A program made the translations under genes and the position numbers. Positions 1 to 10,430 of a stretch of DNA of 49,530 nucleotides are shown piece by piece. Numbering within the stretch: the first letter of the stretch is position 1; the number at the start of each line of letters is the position of its first letter. The notes beneath the pieces were generated by a model. That model was not told the DNA's origin. It searched no databases and was given only the letters and a program-made list of their open reading frames with translations. The stretch comes from an uncultured Allomuricauda sp. (GTDB taxonomy: Bacteria > Bacteroidota > Bacteroidia > Flavobacteriales > Flavobacteriaceae): assembly GCF_937884665.1 (NCBI RefSeq), contig NZ_CAKZYF010000167.1:1-49530 (forward strand), given 5' to 3'.

Positions 1-3000
1 TGGGATTTAAACAACCAATCTTTCTGGGTTTCTCCGCCGTTCAATGCGGGCGCATCGGGGATATTGGTCAAGCCGTCTATCCTTCTGGCCAATAGATAAT
101 CATCTGTAGAAGGTGAGTTGGGGGATGTACTATTGTTGCCAGCAGTTCCATTGGTAGGAATATAGAGCCATCCATTGGAATGCCAGACCAAATCATATGC
201 ATTTCGTACCCCTGTAGCAAAAATAGTAAGAGGAGAATTTGTTGCATAAGGATTATAGGTCCCATTGCTCATCACCAAACTGTTTGCCGGCGCATTGTTG
301 ATTACGGAAATATCATCTGTCGTATAAGCGCTTAAAGGAAGATTGCCCGGCAATTTGTCCAACTCCACCTTTAAAATAGCAGCTGCCAGGAGTCTTTCTG
401 GCCTGAAGCCCCATGCGGCATCAGGTTCACCTCCCGCAGAATTACTTCCCTGCGTTATGAACATATCCCCTGAATTATCGAAAGTAAGACTATTTGTCAA
501 GTGGTCTTTGGTAGACCTTGGTAAATGGATTATCACATCCTCAACCACTGATAAATCCGGACCGCTCAACTTGGTCAATACACCATCCCATTCAGGTCCG
601 TTGGTTATCGAAGCAGCACTATGCGTTATGTACGCTACCAAATTATCTGCTGTGGAAGCTGGGTCAAATGCGAATCCAATTATCAACCTGTTATTATTAT
701 TTCGAGCGCCATCAAGTGGATGTGGAGCTCCCTGAAGTTCAGGTGTCAAAATTTCTAGATTGCTCAGTGTACCGTTGGCCGCCATATCCCACCGGAATAT
801 CTGACCGTCCGACTGGAAGTTACCAATCGTACTTGCATAAAGCTTACCATCAGGTCCTATGGCCAGACTAGAGAAACGTTGATTTTCGGTTCCCGGACCC
901 AGAATTTCGTCTCCAAAAACCTGTGTGAATTCAACTCCTGTCAAATCCCTGGTCGGGACCGAAACATCATCAAATTCCCCAGTAGTAAACGTAGATTCAA
1001 ACGGAAGGAAGGGTATTCTATCGTTGATATCCCCAATCAAGTTTGCCTCGATATTACTGGACAATCGGAATACGTATGTTGTCAACTCCTTCAAATCACT
1101 TATCGGTGTAAGGGTTATGGCATCACCACCACCTGTGTCGTTTGCGTTTGAAGGAACCGGTACTTCGCCTCCTGGGGTCACTTCAAAAAGACTAATATTT
1201 CCGGTAAGCGTATTCTTATCAAGCTCGTATCCTGAGGGAACCACCAGTTCCACATTTATCTGAAGTTCCTCGAGAGCAACATTGGTCGCATTATCTTGAG
1301 GGGTCACATTGGTGAAAAACGGCGAGTCGTTTGTGGATGTTTGGACAATTTCCAAGGAATTTATCTTGGTGTTTGTACCACCAAAGGCATCAATGGTCAG
1401 GCGACCATCCGTGACAGCCACATTTACACTTCCAGAGGTAAAACGGGTACTTGCACCCACTGCTCCAGAAGGAACGAATCGGTCTATACTATTCACACCT
1501 TCGACATTAATGGTATGTCCCGTATCTTGCACATTCTCGTTATTGGGATCACCAACCCCTACGGATACCGTATAGTTACCATTGGGCACTTCAATCTCCC
1601 AAATACCTTCGGTGGCCACACCATTGTTACCACCAGTATCCCCATACTGCATATGGTTGAGGGTGTTCATTAAAATATCTACTCCAGCTACCTCCCTATT
1701 TCTTGTGTTTGCGGATAAATCCAAAGGTGTGGTTCCAGTGGTTTCCAACCAGCCATAAGTAAGACCGTTCACCCTCTCACCAAATCCAAGTCCAGCATCT
1801 TGTTCAAAGCCTGCGGGAGCTACATCAATAGCCCTGGAAAAGTTGATTTTAATAGGTTCAAAAGCAACCAGGTCATCCGATTCTAAACTGAAATCCTCGA
1901 AAGTATATTCAACCAAGGTTCCTGCATCTTCACGTCTTTTGGTTGCGAAGATTCCGGCAAAGCTCAAATCAGAATATGCTGCATTGCCATTTATATATTC
2001 GATGGGCAAGGGTAATTTGCCCAACTCCATTTCAGCACCTCCATTGAGTGCGTAAAAACCTGTCATTTCTGCGTTTGTCACATCTACGAACAAACGAAGT
2101 CTAACTGTACTCGTATTTAAACCGTTAACGGTTTGTTTTATGCTTTCTGTGTCATTTGCTGATGCCGCGTTCAATTCTGACCGTAGCTCCACCTCACCGG
2201 TGTGGACTGCAACCAGTTTGACAAAATTATCCTCGTTCAAACCAAACCAGACCCCCGCTTGTTCGGAATTGTTATCACCGTCCGTATAAGGGTTCACAAT
2301 AGTAGTTGAAATACTAAAGCTACCATAAGAACTTGCATCCATACCAACGCCCAACGTATTGATTTGGGAATTGGTCTCTGTACTTGTTCCTGGCTCCACA
2401 AAAGCGATGCCCTTGTTGGCCGTGATTATCAGATTTCCATTATCCAGTCTTAGTTGGCTTGGTTCAAATCCTGGAACTGTTGGGTTGGAGATAGGTCCAT
2501 CGGCTGCTAATCTCGCTGAGGGATTGTCCACCATGGTAAATCCTGTGTTGGCCAGACCTCCTTCGGTACCGTCGAAAGTCAAGGTATACGGTAAAGTCAC
2601 TTCCAATTGGTCGCATTCCAAGGTGCTTATCGGGGTACAACCTACAATAGGGTCATCGACCACAGGTCTAACATTTCTGGCAATGACCACAATATCCTGG
2701 TAGTCAAATCCTGAGACGTGTTCCTCTGTTGCAATGATATATGCATCGTCCTCCCCAGGTAATTCATACACGCGAATATGATGTGGAATGGCTCCATTAA
2801 AGGTGTTCAGAATATCCTCACTGAAGAGTTGCCTGTTGGCGAAAAAGGGCCACTCATTGTAAAAACCAAATTCTTGGATTCCTGGGTCAAATTGTAAAAC
2901 GCCGTCTGTTGGCGGATTCAATCGTTGGCCATTTGAACTGGGGGTATTTACTACGGAAAACAACTCGGTTGTGCCACTGGTGTCACCACTTGGGTACCAT

Positions 3001-6000
3001 CCGAATTTCACGATGGGATTATTTGCAGTTGGTCCATAAACACTTAGTACTTCCAAGGTAATGGGCGCTTCAATCGCTCTCTCAAACTTTTGGGCATCGA
3101 TTTCATCTCCCAACAAATCATTATAGGACCCACCATTGGGCAAATCAATTTCATTGGTAGCATCATTGGAATCACCTACGTCAACTACGCCCAAACCAAG
3201 TTGGGTATCTAAAATCCATTGTAGGGAAGGTTCGTTTGACCCTCCAAGTCCATTTTTTCCAAGTCCATGTAAATCAATGATGATGGGTTCTGCGTCCGTT
3301 CCGGTAATTTCAAGTTGGGCAAATTTTGGACCTATGCTAGCGGGGTCAAAGCTCAAGGTAAAGGAATCTGAATTCTGTGGCGCGATGGAACTAGGTAATC
3401 CCGTAACTTCAAAATCACTACTGTCCGTACCTGTAATTTGGGCCTGAATGTTTTCCAGGTTGGCATTACCCAAGTTGGAAATCACAATGGATTCAGTATA
3501 AGTACCGTTACCGCTAGCAACGACATCACCAACCACTTTATCTAAGCTTGCCACAATAATCGGTGTTGGTGCCGCCGCATTTCTGGGCTTGAGCAGTACA
3601 ACTTGATCACGACCATAATCAGACACATAAATATTTCCGTTGGTCGTGTTTTCAATAAGGTCAAGGGGGTCGGCAAAACCTCCGAAACCAGGTATTCCAA
3701 TTTTAGACGTACCGATATCCCCATTGGGACCATCAGGTACCAACGCAATAATATCGCTACCACCACTATACCTTACCACGAGTAAGGCTCCTTTGAGGTT
3801 GCCGTTTTCCGCATCACTTTTGTATTCAATAACACCGTTGGGGGATTTATTAAACTCAAAATCAAAGGCAGCACCTCGATAATTCACATCGGGAACAACC
3901 CCATCATAGGCACTTTTGTTGACATCTACATCACCGCGATTCAACACAAACTCTCCTCGGAATGGATTGGGATGTCCGTAATAGCCAATGGTTGAATTGG
4001 GATCAATTCTAAATAACCAGTCTCTTTGTGTGTTGTTTCCGTTGGATGCAGGAACCACAGGATAATTCCCACTTACATCATCATGGTCATAGATCGTACC
4101 ATCCGGTCTGGGCATATCGTCAATGGAAGCTGGCGTGTTACTACCTCCAGCGGTACCATTTGTCGGTACATACAATTGCCCGTTGGAATGCCATGCAAGA
4201 TCATAGGCATTTCGTATACCCGTCCCGAAGAGTGTCAGTGGTGCATCCACATAATAGGGATTGTAGAGATTATCCAATGTTGGAGAATTTACATCCACAT
4301 TTTTGATGGCATCAATATTTTGGGTGGTCCTTACATTTAAAGGTAAGGTAGCGGGTAGTTTGCTCAAGTCCAGTTTTAAGGTTGCCGCGGACAGTAAGCG
4401 TTCGGGTCTATTTCCCCACGCACCATCAGGAGCACCGCCAGCGCTGTTACTTCCTTGGTTGAAGTACAATGCATTGGGTTCTCCAGGTCTGAAGGCAATA
4501 CTATTGGTGAGGTGATCTCGGATGGAACGCGGTAAATCGGTAATCAGAACTTCTTCTGTTTGAAGGTTTGCTCCCGAAATTCGAGAGATTTTACCGTCCC
4601 ATTCCGGAGCGTTGCTCAATCCCCCGGATTGATGGGAAATGTAAGCGATCAAGTTGTTCGAAGTGGATGTCGGGTCAAAAGCCAAACCAATGGCAGCCCT
4701 AGAGGCATAATTGCTTTTCCAAGTTGAGAGAACTTCTTCGTTAATTAAAGTACCATCAGCAGCCATGTCCCATCGATAAATATCTCCATCAATTCGCAAA
4801 GCATAGAGCTTATTGTCCGGACCGATGGTAAGCGTTGAATATTTTCCAGGCGAACCAACAACTCCCTCATTATCAAATGCAACATTGTCTAAATCGGTAG
4901 TTCCGCCTGTATTACCTGAGCCCGTTGTAAATGTTGATTCAAACAACTCAAAAGCCACACCCGAGGTGTCTTCCACACCGTCAATTCTAAAAATATAGGT
5001 AGTATTTGACTCTAAAGGTTGGATAGGATCTAGATTAATGGCGTCTCCACCTCCTGTTCCATTAACAGTTGCTGTGATTTGATTTTGTTCTCCCAGTTTG
5101 AAAAGTTGTACGGTCGAAGGAGTAATCGTAGCGTTATTTACCCCAAACACTCCTTGGGAATCTCCATTGGGCAAGAACAAATCGTTAGCGGAAACGCTGG
5201 TGTTCACCGAAACACCTGTTGCATTATCAACGGGATTGACAGCAAGTACCCTTGGTGTAAGAGGGGTTCCATCTGTAGCTATGATTTGTACATAATTGAT
5301 TTTCGTATTAAACCCTCCGTTGGCATCGAAGGTCATTCTACCGTCAGAGACGTTTACCACACCGCTTGCGCTGGTCCATCTGGTCGGAGAACCAGCGACA
5401 CCTGTGGGACCAAATTCATCGATGATGGTCACGCCTTCAACATTAATCTTATGAATCGGAGTTGTCCCCGCACCATCAACACTGGGGTCCCCAGCTCCAA
5501 TGGTAACATTATAGGTGCCATTGGGCACTTCAATTTCCCAGATACCTTCAGTGCTTACGCCGTTTGACCCACCAGTGTCCCCATATTGCATGTGAATCAG
5601 TGTTTTTTCCAAAACACCTACACTGGCAATATTCCTGAACCTAGTGTTCGCGGTAAGATTTAACCCAGTAAGTCCATCGGTCTCCAACCAACCGTAGTTA
5701 AATCCATTTCCACGGTCGCCGTAAGCGTCCCCAGAGTCTTTGATATAATCGATTGGGGCCTCTGTAGCGGGGTCGGAAAAATTGATATTGACCGCGAAAT
5801 CGTCTGACACTTCAGTAACAGTGAGGTTGATGGTTATCTCCGTATTTTGATATCCTAAATCGGGATCATCCTGAACATTCACCATTTCTGTGTATTCTCC
5901 TGGAGCAAGACCCGATGCATCGATGTTAAATGTCACCTGCCCCACGGTTGTACTAGTAGGGGTCAAAACCCAGGATTGAGCTGATTCCAGGGAATAATCA

Positions 6001-6611
6001 ATTAGAAGATTGGCATTTTCAGGAGTTGCAGTTAGCTCTACAGTTTGTCCAGCGACTGTACCATTTTCTTCAACGGTGAAGTTGAGTTCATTTACATCAA
6101 AGGCCAATACGGGTTGGACCACTTCTTCCGTAATGGAAAAATCATCAAAACTTGCGGTAAATTGATTCCCATTGCGATGGGTAGCAAAAATTCCAGCGAA
6201 AGTGACATTGTCCTGTGCGCCACTTGCATTGATATCCCTACCAGAGAAATACGACTGGGGAATATCCAATGACCCCAGCAAAGTCCTTGTCCCATCTGCA
6301 ATTGTATAATACGCTTCTGCCTGGAGAGTCGTAGGATTAATGATCATTTCAAGAACCACGTCGTTGCCAGAGGCTCCCAGCGCTTCCTGAACTTGTCCCC
6401 CTTCAGGTATATTGTCCGGGTCATCTGGATCATCGTTGGTTGAGAATCCGTTTTCTTCTACCCTTAGTTCAATATTATTGTTGTTGACATTAAGCTTTAC
6501 AAAATTGTCCTCGTCATAACCAAACCAAATACCAGCCTGTGCAGATTGCCCTCCGGTGACTATGTTCACTAAAGTGGTCTTAATGGTAAGGGACTGGGTC
6601 ACATTTTCCAA
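1..6611 (-). CDS. Continuation of the giant secreted protein (in frame after TGA; runs off the left edge)
   Basis: I translated the minus strand in the frame of the upstream 1272-residue part and found no further stop from 6611 to base 3, about 2200 codons. Modules, numbered from the 10430 start: rest of LamG-like unit 2 (to 1430); a BACON-like Ig domain (1437-1535); a malectin-like domain (1543-1720); a Big_5-type Ig domain (1722-1830); a six-bladed propeller resembling glucose/sorbosone dehydrogenases (1840-2285), with RDHLTNS, QGSNSAGG and RNAYDLAWHSNG motifs; an ASPM/Hydin-like Ig domain (2285-2390); a conserved tail module (2395-2590); then a third unit opening CTPISTLEC (2595), a malectin-like domain (2860-3035), Big_5 and a second propeller (from 3170) cut by the window edge. 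No convincing independent start lies near 6611, so I treat it as the same gene. Whether the propellers bind PQQ or are enzymes is unknown. The C-terminus, where a type IX sorting domain would be expected, is not visible. Confidence 0.75.
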   Translation of the reverse strand, partial: MENVTQSLTIKTTLVNIVTGGQSAQAGIWFGYDEDNFVKLNVNNNNIELRVEENGFSTNDDPDDPDNIPEGGQVQEALGASGNDVVLEMIINPTTLQAEAYYTIADGTRTLLGSLDIPQSYFSGRDINASGAQDNVTFAGIFATHRNGNQFTASFDDFSITEEVVQPVLAFDVNELNFTVEENGTVAGQTVELTATPENANLLIDYSLESAQSWVLTPTSTTVGQVTFNIDASGLAPGEYTEMVNVQDDPDLGYQNTEITINLTVTEVSDDFAVNINFSDPATEAPIDYIKDSGDAYGDRGNGFNYGWLETDGLTGLNLTANTRFRNIASVGVLEKTLIHMQYGDTGGSNGVSTEGIWEIEVPNGTYNVTIGAGDPSVDGAGTTPIHKINVEGVTIIDEFGPTGVAGSPTRWTSASGVVNVSDGRMTFDANGGFNTKINYVQIIATDGTPLTPRVLAVNPVDNATGVSVNTSVSANDLFLPNGDSQGVFGVNNATITPSTVQLFKLGEQNQITATVNGTGGGDAINLDPIQPLESNTTYIFRIDGVEDTSGVAFELFESTFTTGSGNTGGTTDLDNVAFDNEGVVGSPGKYSTLTIGPDNKLYALRIDGDIYRWDMAADGTLINEEVLSTWKSNYASRAAIGLAFDPTSTSNNLIAYISHQSGGLSNAPEWDGKISRISGANLQTEEVLITDLPRSIRDHLTNSIAFRPGEPNALYFNQGSNSAGGAPDGAWGNRPERLLSAATLKLDLSKLPATLPLNVRTTQNIDAIKNVDVNSPTLDNLYNPYYVDAPLTLFGTGIRNAYDLAWHSNGQLYVPTNGTAGGSNTPASIDDMPRPDGTIYDHDDVSGNYPVVPASNGNNTQRDWLFRIDPNSTIGYYGHPNPFRGEFVLNRGDVDVNKSAYDGVVPDVNYRGAAFDFEFNKSPNGVIEYKSDAENGNLKGALLVVRYSGGSDIIALVPDGPNGDIGTSKIGIPGFGGFADPLDLIENTTNGNIYVSDYGRDQVVLLKPRNAAAPTPIIVASLDKVVGDVVASGNGTYTESIVISNLGNANLENIQAQITGTDSSDFEVTGLPSSIAPQNSDSFTLSFDPASIGPKFAQLEITGTDAEPIIIDLHGLGKNGLGGSNEPSLQWILDTQLGLGVVDVGDSNDATNEIDLPNGGSYNDLLGDEIDAQKFERAIEAPITLEVLSVYGPTANNPIVKFGWYPSGDTSGTTELFSVVNTPSSNGQRLNPPTDGVLQFDPGIQEFGFYNEWPFFANRQLFSEDILNTFNGAIPHHIRVYELPGEDDAYIIATEEHVSGFDYQDIVVIARNVRPVVDDPIVGCTPISTLECDQLEVTLPYTLTFDGTEGGLANTGFTMVDNPSARLAADGPISNPTVPGFEPSQLRLDNGNLIITANKGIAFVEPGTSTETNSQINTLGVGMDASSYGSFSISTTIVNPYTDGDNNSEQAGVWFGLNEDNFVKLVAVHTGEVELRSELNAASANDTESIKQTVNGLNTSTVRLRLFVDVTNAEMTGFYALNGGAEMELGKLPLPIEYINGNAAYSDLSFAGIFATKRREDAGTLVEYTFEDFSLESDDLVAFEPIKINFSRAIDVAPAGFEQDAGLGFGERVNGLTYGWLETTGTTPLDLSANTRNREVAGVDILMNTLNHMQYGDTGGNNGVATEGIWEIEVPNGNYTVSVGVGDPNNENVQDTGHTINVEGVNSIDRFVPSGAVGASTRFTSGSVNVAVTDGRLTIDAFGGTNTKINSLEIVQTSTNDSPFFTNVTPQDNATNVALEELQINVELVVPSGYELDKNTLTGNISLFEVTPGGEVPVPSNANDTGGGDAITLTPISDLKELTTYVFRLSSNIEANLIGDINDRIPFLPFESTFTTGEFDDVSVPTRDLTGVEFTQVFGDEILGPGTENQRFSSLAIGPDGKLYASTIGNFQSDGQIFRWDMAANGTLSNLEILTPELQGAPHPLDGARNNNNRLIIGFAFDPASTADNLVAYITHSAASITNGPEWDGVLTKLSGPDLSVVEDVIIHLPRSTKDHLTNSLTFDNSGDMFITQGSNSAGGEPDAAWGFRPERLLAAAILKVELDKLPGNLPLSAYTTDDISVINNAPANSLVMSNGTYNPYATNSPLTIFATGVRNAYDLVWHSNGWLYIPTNGTAGNNSTSPNSPSTDDYLLARRIDGLTNIPDAPALNGGETQKDWLFKS

Positions 6612-9600
6612 TCAAACCACTAGCGTGTTTACTTGGTTGTTATTGTTGGTACTGCGCCCTGGTTTTCTAAAGGCAATACCAGCCTGGGACAGGATTTCTA
6701 GATGACCATCGGTTGTATTTAGATTTAAGAGCGAGGGTTCATAGCCATTTATATCTGTATTGGAAATAGGCAAATCTCCATTTCTTCTTGCTTCGGAATG
6801 TTCTTGAACGGCAGTAAAACCTGTACCCAGTCCATTAGATTCAAGAATTGTATTGCTTACCCCAGAAGAAAAGTCCAGATTCAAAGGAAGCTCAACCACA
6901 ACCTCCTCACAATCCAACGTACTAATGGGATTGCAGGGTACTGTTTCGTCTACATCGGTGACATTAATGGTGATCGATGCTGTTTCAATGAACTCGCCAT
7001 CATCCACAGATACTGTCAAAATATATTGTGCGGTAGTCTCAAAGTCCAGGAGTGCCAAAGTGGTTATTTCGCCGGTACCCGAATCGATATCGAATACGCC
7101 ATCATCATTACCTGCGGTTATGTCATACTCCAAAGCAGTATCATCCGTTGCGGATACAGTACCTACTAAAGTACCAGTTGCTACATCTTCCGCAATACTG
7201 AAGTCCTGGTCTACAATTACCGGAGGCGTGTTCTCTGCAATATCGGTCACTGTAATCACTAAATCCTGTACAGCCGTGAGGTTACCGGAATCGGTCACAG
7301 TAACCTGAAGATTATAAATATTGTCACCTCCATCGTCTTGGGGTGTCTCAAAATCAGGGGCGGTCAGGAAAGAAATTGTTCCGACGGTCGCATCGATATC
7401 AAAAAGTGCGATATCCAAACCACCGCTTAGCGAATATACCAGGCCGGAGCCTTCTGCATCCAAGTCATCGGTGGACTCCACATTGATTACCGTGGTTTCG
7501 CCTTCCGCAATGGATACTGAAGCAGTCGAAGTTATCGTAGGATTTTGGTTGGTGGGCGCCGGTAAAATCTCAATGGCCATGATAATACCACCATCGACTG
7601 AGGCAAGAAAGTCAATGTTCAACTCTCCATCGGCTACCGTCACATCAAAAGTTTCAAGATAGGGAGTCTTTTCACCTGCCGTTACAAAGAGGTCAATGTC
7701 ATCGATGACGAGAACATCCTCCATACTCACGTCAAAAATTCTTTGGTCCGCTGCCGTCTGAAAATTCTCCACCATGTGCAACGTTACCTGATAATTACCA
7801 TCGGCTATCGGGAAGGCGTAACCAAAGTCGGCCCCAAAACGTCTGGGCACGTATAGGCCCTCGTTTCCACCGACCACTGTATACGGGTTGTCACTGGTCT
7901 GCGATGTGCCTACGAGGTAGGCCGTTTCCTCGGCAACGAACAAATCACTGCCCAGGGTGTAATCCGAGCCGGCAACATTCATTCGGAACGGAGCGGTAAT
8001 TTCCACTACTGGCGCCTCGGTCACGGTTAGGTCCGCCTCTAAAATGGCGGGCTTGTACCCTGCAGCAGTGGCAATGATTGTATTGCTGCGCGTATCACCT
8101 GAAACCAAGGATGTAGCATCTGCGGCAAATTCAAAGTTGCCCAAAGTATTGCTATTCGGTAAGGTCAACCAATCATTTGATATTGTCTCGTTGTCATCAA
8201 TAATTGTGCTGATATCGGTTGCTCCGTTACCGGTAAGTTCATTGGTGAACGTGCTGGTTGTGCCTTCTTCTAAACTCACGCTGCTGGTAATCGGAACGAA
8301 CGCTAATTCTCCAGTGACGCCAGTATTTGTACTTTCAGATACAATAATGTGGGTAATTTTGGAGTTAAAGCCTCCTAATCCGTTAATGGTGAGCAGATTA
8401 TCTTGGACTTCTACAGTAATTGTTCCCGTCTTTGTTTTTTGTCCAACACTAGGATCGAAAGCCGGGATTACCGTATATCCCTCAACGGTTGCGCTGTGGC
8501 GGCTATCCACACTATTGCTTATGTCTCCTAATCCTAGGGTCACATCATAGGTGCCATTTGGAATTTGAAGTTCCCAAATCAATTCGTTTCCTCGTGGCTG
8601 ACCGGCCCAACCGCCAATATTGTCCCCTTGGAAATGTACCAGGGTCCCCAATAATTTTTCAGTATCAGTTGCGGCGTTGTAGGCATTGTCCAGTCGGTTT
8701 CTTCCCACACCACCTGATGCGCCCGTACCTCCATTACCAGCGGCGGGAGAGACATCAAAAGGGGTTCCGTTGGATTCCAGTTTCCAACCAAAAGTATAAT
8801 CGGCACCATCGTAATTGATCATATTTTCCGCATTTCCGAACGCTTTGCCGTAGTCGGCCAAATACCCGGCAGGGGGTGTTGTAAAATTCGGTGCGTTTTG
8901 AAAGTTGATTTGGGCTTCAAAAGCTTGGGAATCATCCACATCGGTAACGTTTATGGTTACTTCCGCTGTTTCAGTGAATTCTCCATCATCTACCGCTACC
9001 GTCAAGATATATTGTGGAGTGGTCTCAAAATCGAGGTTCGTTAAAGTGACTATTTCGCCGGTATCGGTATCTATATCGAAAACCGCATCATCATTACCTG
9101 CTGTTATGTCATAAATCAATGCGCCATCATCCGCGGCCGATACGGTCCCTACCAGGGTACCGGTTACCGCATCTTCCGCAACATCAAAGTTCTGGTCCAC
9201 AATTACCGGGGGTGTGTTCAACGTGACCTCAGTCACTGTGATTGTAATGTCTTGAACCGCTGTAAGGCCACCGGAATCTGTTACCGTAATCTGGACATTG
9301 TAAATGTTGTCCCCTCCATTGTCCTGTGGTGAGTCAAAATCAGGAGCGTTTAAGAAAGAAATTGCCCCCGTGCTCGCATCGATATCGAAAAGAGCGATAT
9401 CCAGACCTCCGCTAAACGAATAGGTAAGACCTGAGCCCTCAGAATCGTTGTCGTCGGTTGCCTCCACATCAATCACCAGGGTATTGCCCTCAGCGAAAGA
9501 TATCGCAGCTGCTGTAGTAATTTCAGGGGATAGGTTGGAAGCTTGTTCCGTAATTTCAAAAGAAGTGAATGTCGTATCAAAGGTCTGGCTAGCGGCCGCC

Positions 9601-10430
9601 CTTCTCTGGGTGGTGAAGATTCCTGCAAAGGATAACAGACTGGATGGATTCGAAGAATCATATGAAGTTCCTGAGAAGAAGGTGGTCGGTACGCTCAAAG
9701 TGGTGGCTCCTACTTGAATCTCGGAACCTCCATCAACCGTATAGTAGCCAGTAACCGTATTACTACCAGGATTCAATTCTAACCGAAGTGTGATTTCCTG
9801 ACCATCCGTTGCTCCAATGTTGTTTGCAGAATTCAGTTCGGCCAATGGGTTGGGAGACCCAGTGTTCAGGTCTTCCACTTGGAGTTGTACCCTTTCATTT
9901 TCAGCTCCCGTTTTCGCCACAACAAGTTTAATGATATGGTCTTCGTCCAAACCAAACCAAAGTCCTGACTGCTGCGAACTGTTCCCTGCACTTTCTGAAA
10001 AATTAGGATTATTCAAGACCAGTGTAATGTTGAAAATACCCGTAGGAGCAACAAAACCAGCACCCAACGCATTTATTTGTGAATTGGTGTCGGTACTACT
10101 GGGAGTACCAGAAGGTTGCGAAAAGAAAATCCCTTTGGTACTGGTCAGTGTAAGACCACTGCTGCTCTGTACAATCAGTCCTGGTTCATAGCCAGGGACA
10201 TCGGTATTGCTCACTGGGTCATCCGCCGCCAATCTTGCACTTGGTTCAAGAACCATGGTAAAACCGGAATTGGAAATTTTACCATTATTTGCCGTGAAAT
10301 CCAAATTTAAAGGCAGTGCGGTTTCAACTTCGCCACAATCGAGTGTGCTTATGGGAGAACAGTCTACCTGGGCCGTAAGGGAAATTAATGAGCTAAAAAG
10401 AATTACGAGGGTGAGAGTAATTTTCTTCAT
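6612..10430 (-). CDS. N-terminal part of a giant secreted malectin/cadherin-domain protein, ended by an in-frame TGA
   Basis: This reads as 1272 residues starting with a clear signal peptide (MKKITLTLVILFSSLISLTAQ), so the product is exported. Modules in order are: a LamG/concanavalin-like unit opening with CSPISTLDC (about 24-300); two cadherin-like repeats with DxDxxTG-type motifs (303-505); a malectin-like jelly-roll domain (508-700); a linker; a clear malectin domain (810-955); two more cadherin repeats (960-1160); and the start of a second LamG-like unit opening with CNPISTLDC (from about 1163). The frame stops at TGA 6612-6614, in the middle of that second LamG-like unit. Homologous text resumes in the same frame directly after the stop, so this is very probably the front part of a longer gene and not a complete protein. 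Inferred role: binding of glycans or surfaces, possibly with calcium-dependent cadherin folds. No catalytic site was recognised in this part. Confidence 0.85.
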   Translation of the reverse strand: MKKITLTLVILFSSLISLTAQVDCSPISTLDCGEVETALPLNLDFTANNGKISNSGFTMVLEPSARLAADDPVSNTDVPGYEPGLIVQSSSGLTLTSTKGIFFSQPSGTPSSTDTNSQINALGAGFVAPTGIFNITLVLNNPNFSESAGNSSQQSGLWFGLDEDHIIKLVVAKTGAENERVQLQVEDLNTGSPNPLAELNSANNIGATDGQEITLRLELNPGSNTVTGYYTVDGGSEIQVGATTLSVPTTFFSGTSYDSSNPSSLLSFAGIFTTQRRAAASQTFDTTFTSFEITEQASNLSPEITTAAAISFAEGNTLVIDVEATDDNDSEGSGLTYSFSGGLDIALFDIDASTGAISFLNAPDFDSPQDNGGDNIYNVQITVTDSGGLTAVQDITITVTEVTLNTPPVIVDQNFDVAEDAVTGTLVGTVSAADDGALIYDITAGNDDAVFDIDTDTGEIVTLTNLDFETTPQYILTVAVDDGEFTETAEVTINVTDVDDSQAFEAQINFQNAPNFTTPPAGYLADYGKAFGNAENMINYDGADYTFGWKLESNGTPFDVSPAAGNGGTGASGGVGRNRLDNAYNAATDTEKLLGTLVHFQGDNIGGWAGQPRGNELIWELQIPNGTYDVTLGLGDISNSVDSRHSATVEGYTVIPAFDPSVGQKTKTGTITVEVQDNLLTINGLGGFNSKITHIIVSESTNTGVTGELAFVPITSSVSLEEGTTSTFTNELTGNGATDISTIIDDNETISNDWLTLPNSNTLGNFEFAADATSLVSGDTRSNTIIATAAGYKPAILEADLTVTEAPVVEITAPFRMNVAGSDYTLGSDLFVAEETAYLVGTSQTSDNPYTVVGGNEGLYVPRRFGADFGYAFPIADGNYQVTLHMVENFQTAADQRIFDVSMEDVLVIDDIDLFVTAGEKTPYLETFDVTVADGELNIDFLASVDGGIIMAIEILPAPTNQNPTITSTASVSIAEGETTVINVESTDDLDAEGSGLVYSLSGGLDIALFDIDATVGTISFLTAPDFETPQDDGGDNIYNLQVTVTDSGNLTAVQDLVITVTDIAENTPPVIVDQDFSIAEDVATGTLVGTVSATDDTALEYDITAGNDDGVFDIDSGTGEITTLALLDFETTAQYILTVSVDDGEFIETASITINVTDVDETVPCNPISTLDCEEVVVELPLNLDFSSGVSNTILESNGLGTGFTAVQEHSEARRNGDLPISNTDINGYEPSLLNLNTTDGHLEILSQAGIAFRKPGRSTNNNNQVNTLVV

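Noticed and set aside
343..5567. Many plus-strand open frames of 60-160 codons in the left 10 kb
   Set aside because: They lie opposite the continuous minus-strand frame of the giant protein, show no signal peptides or family motifs, and follow from its codon pattern.
6612..6614. TGA as selenocysteine or a reassigned codon
   Set aside because: The sister unit has Gly there, no selenocysteine-type hairpin was evident, and TGA is used as a normal stop elsewhere (for example at 12682).
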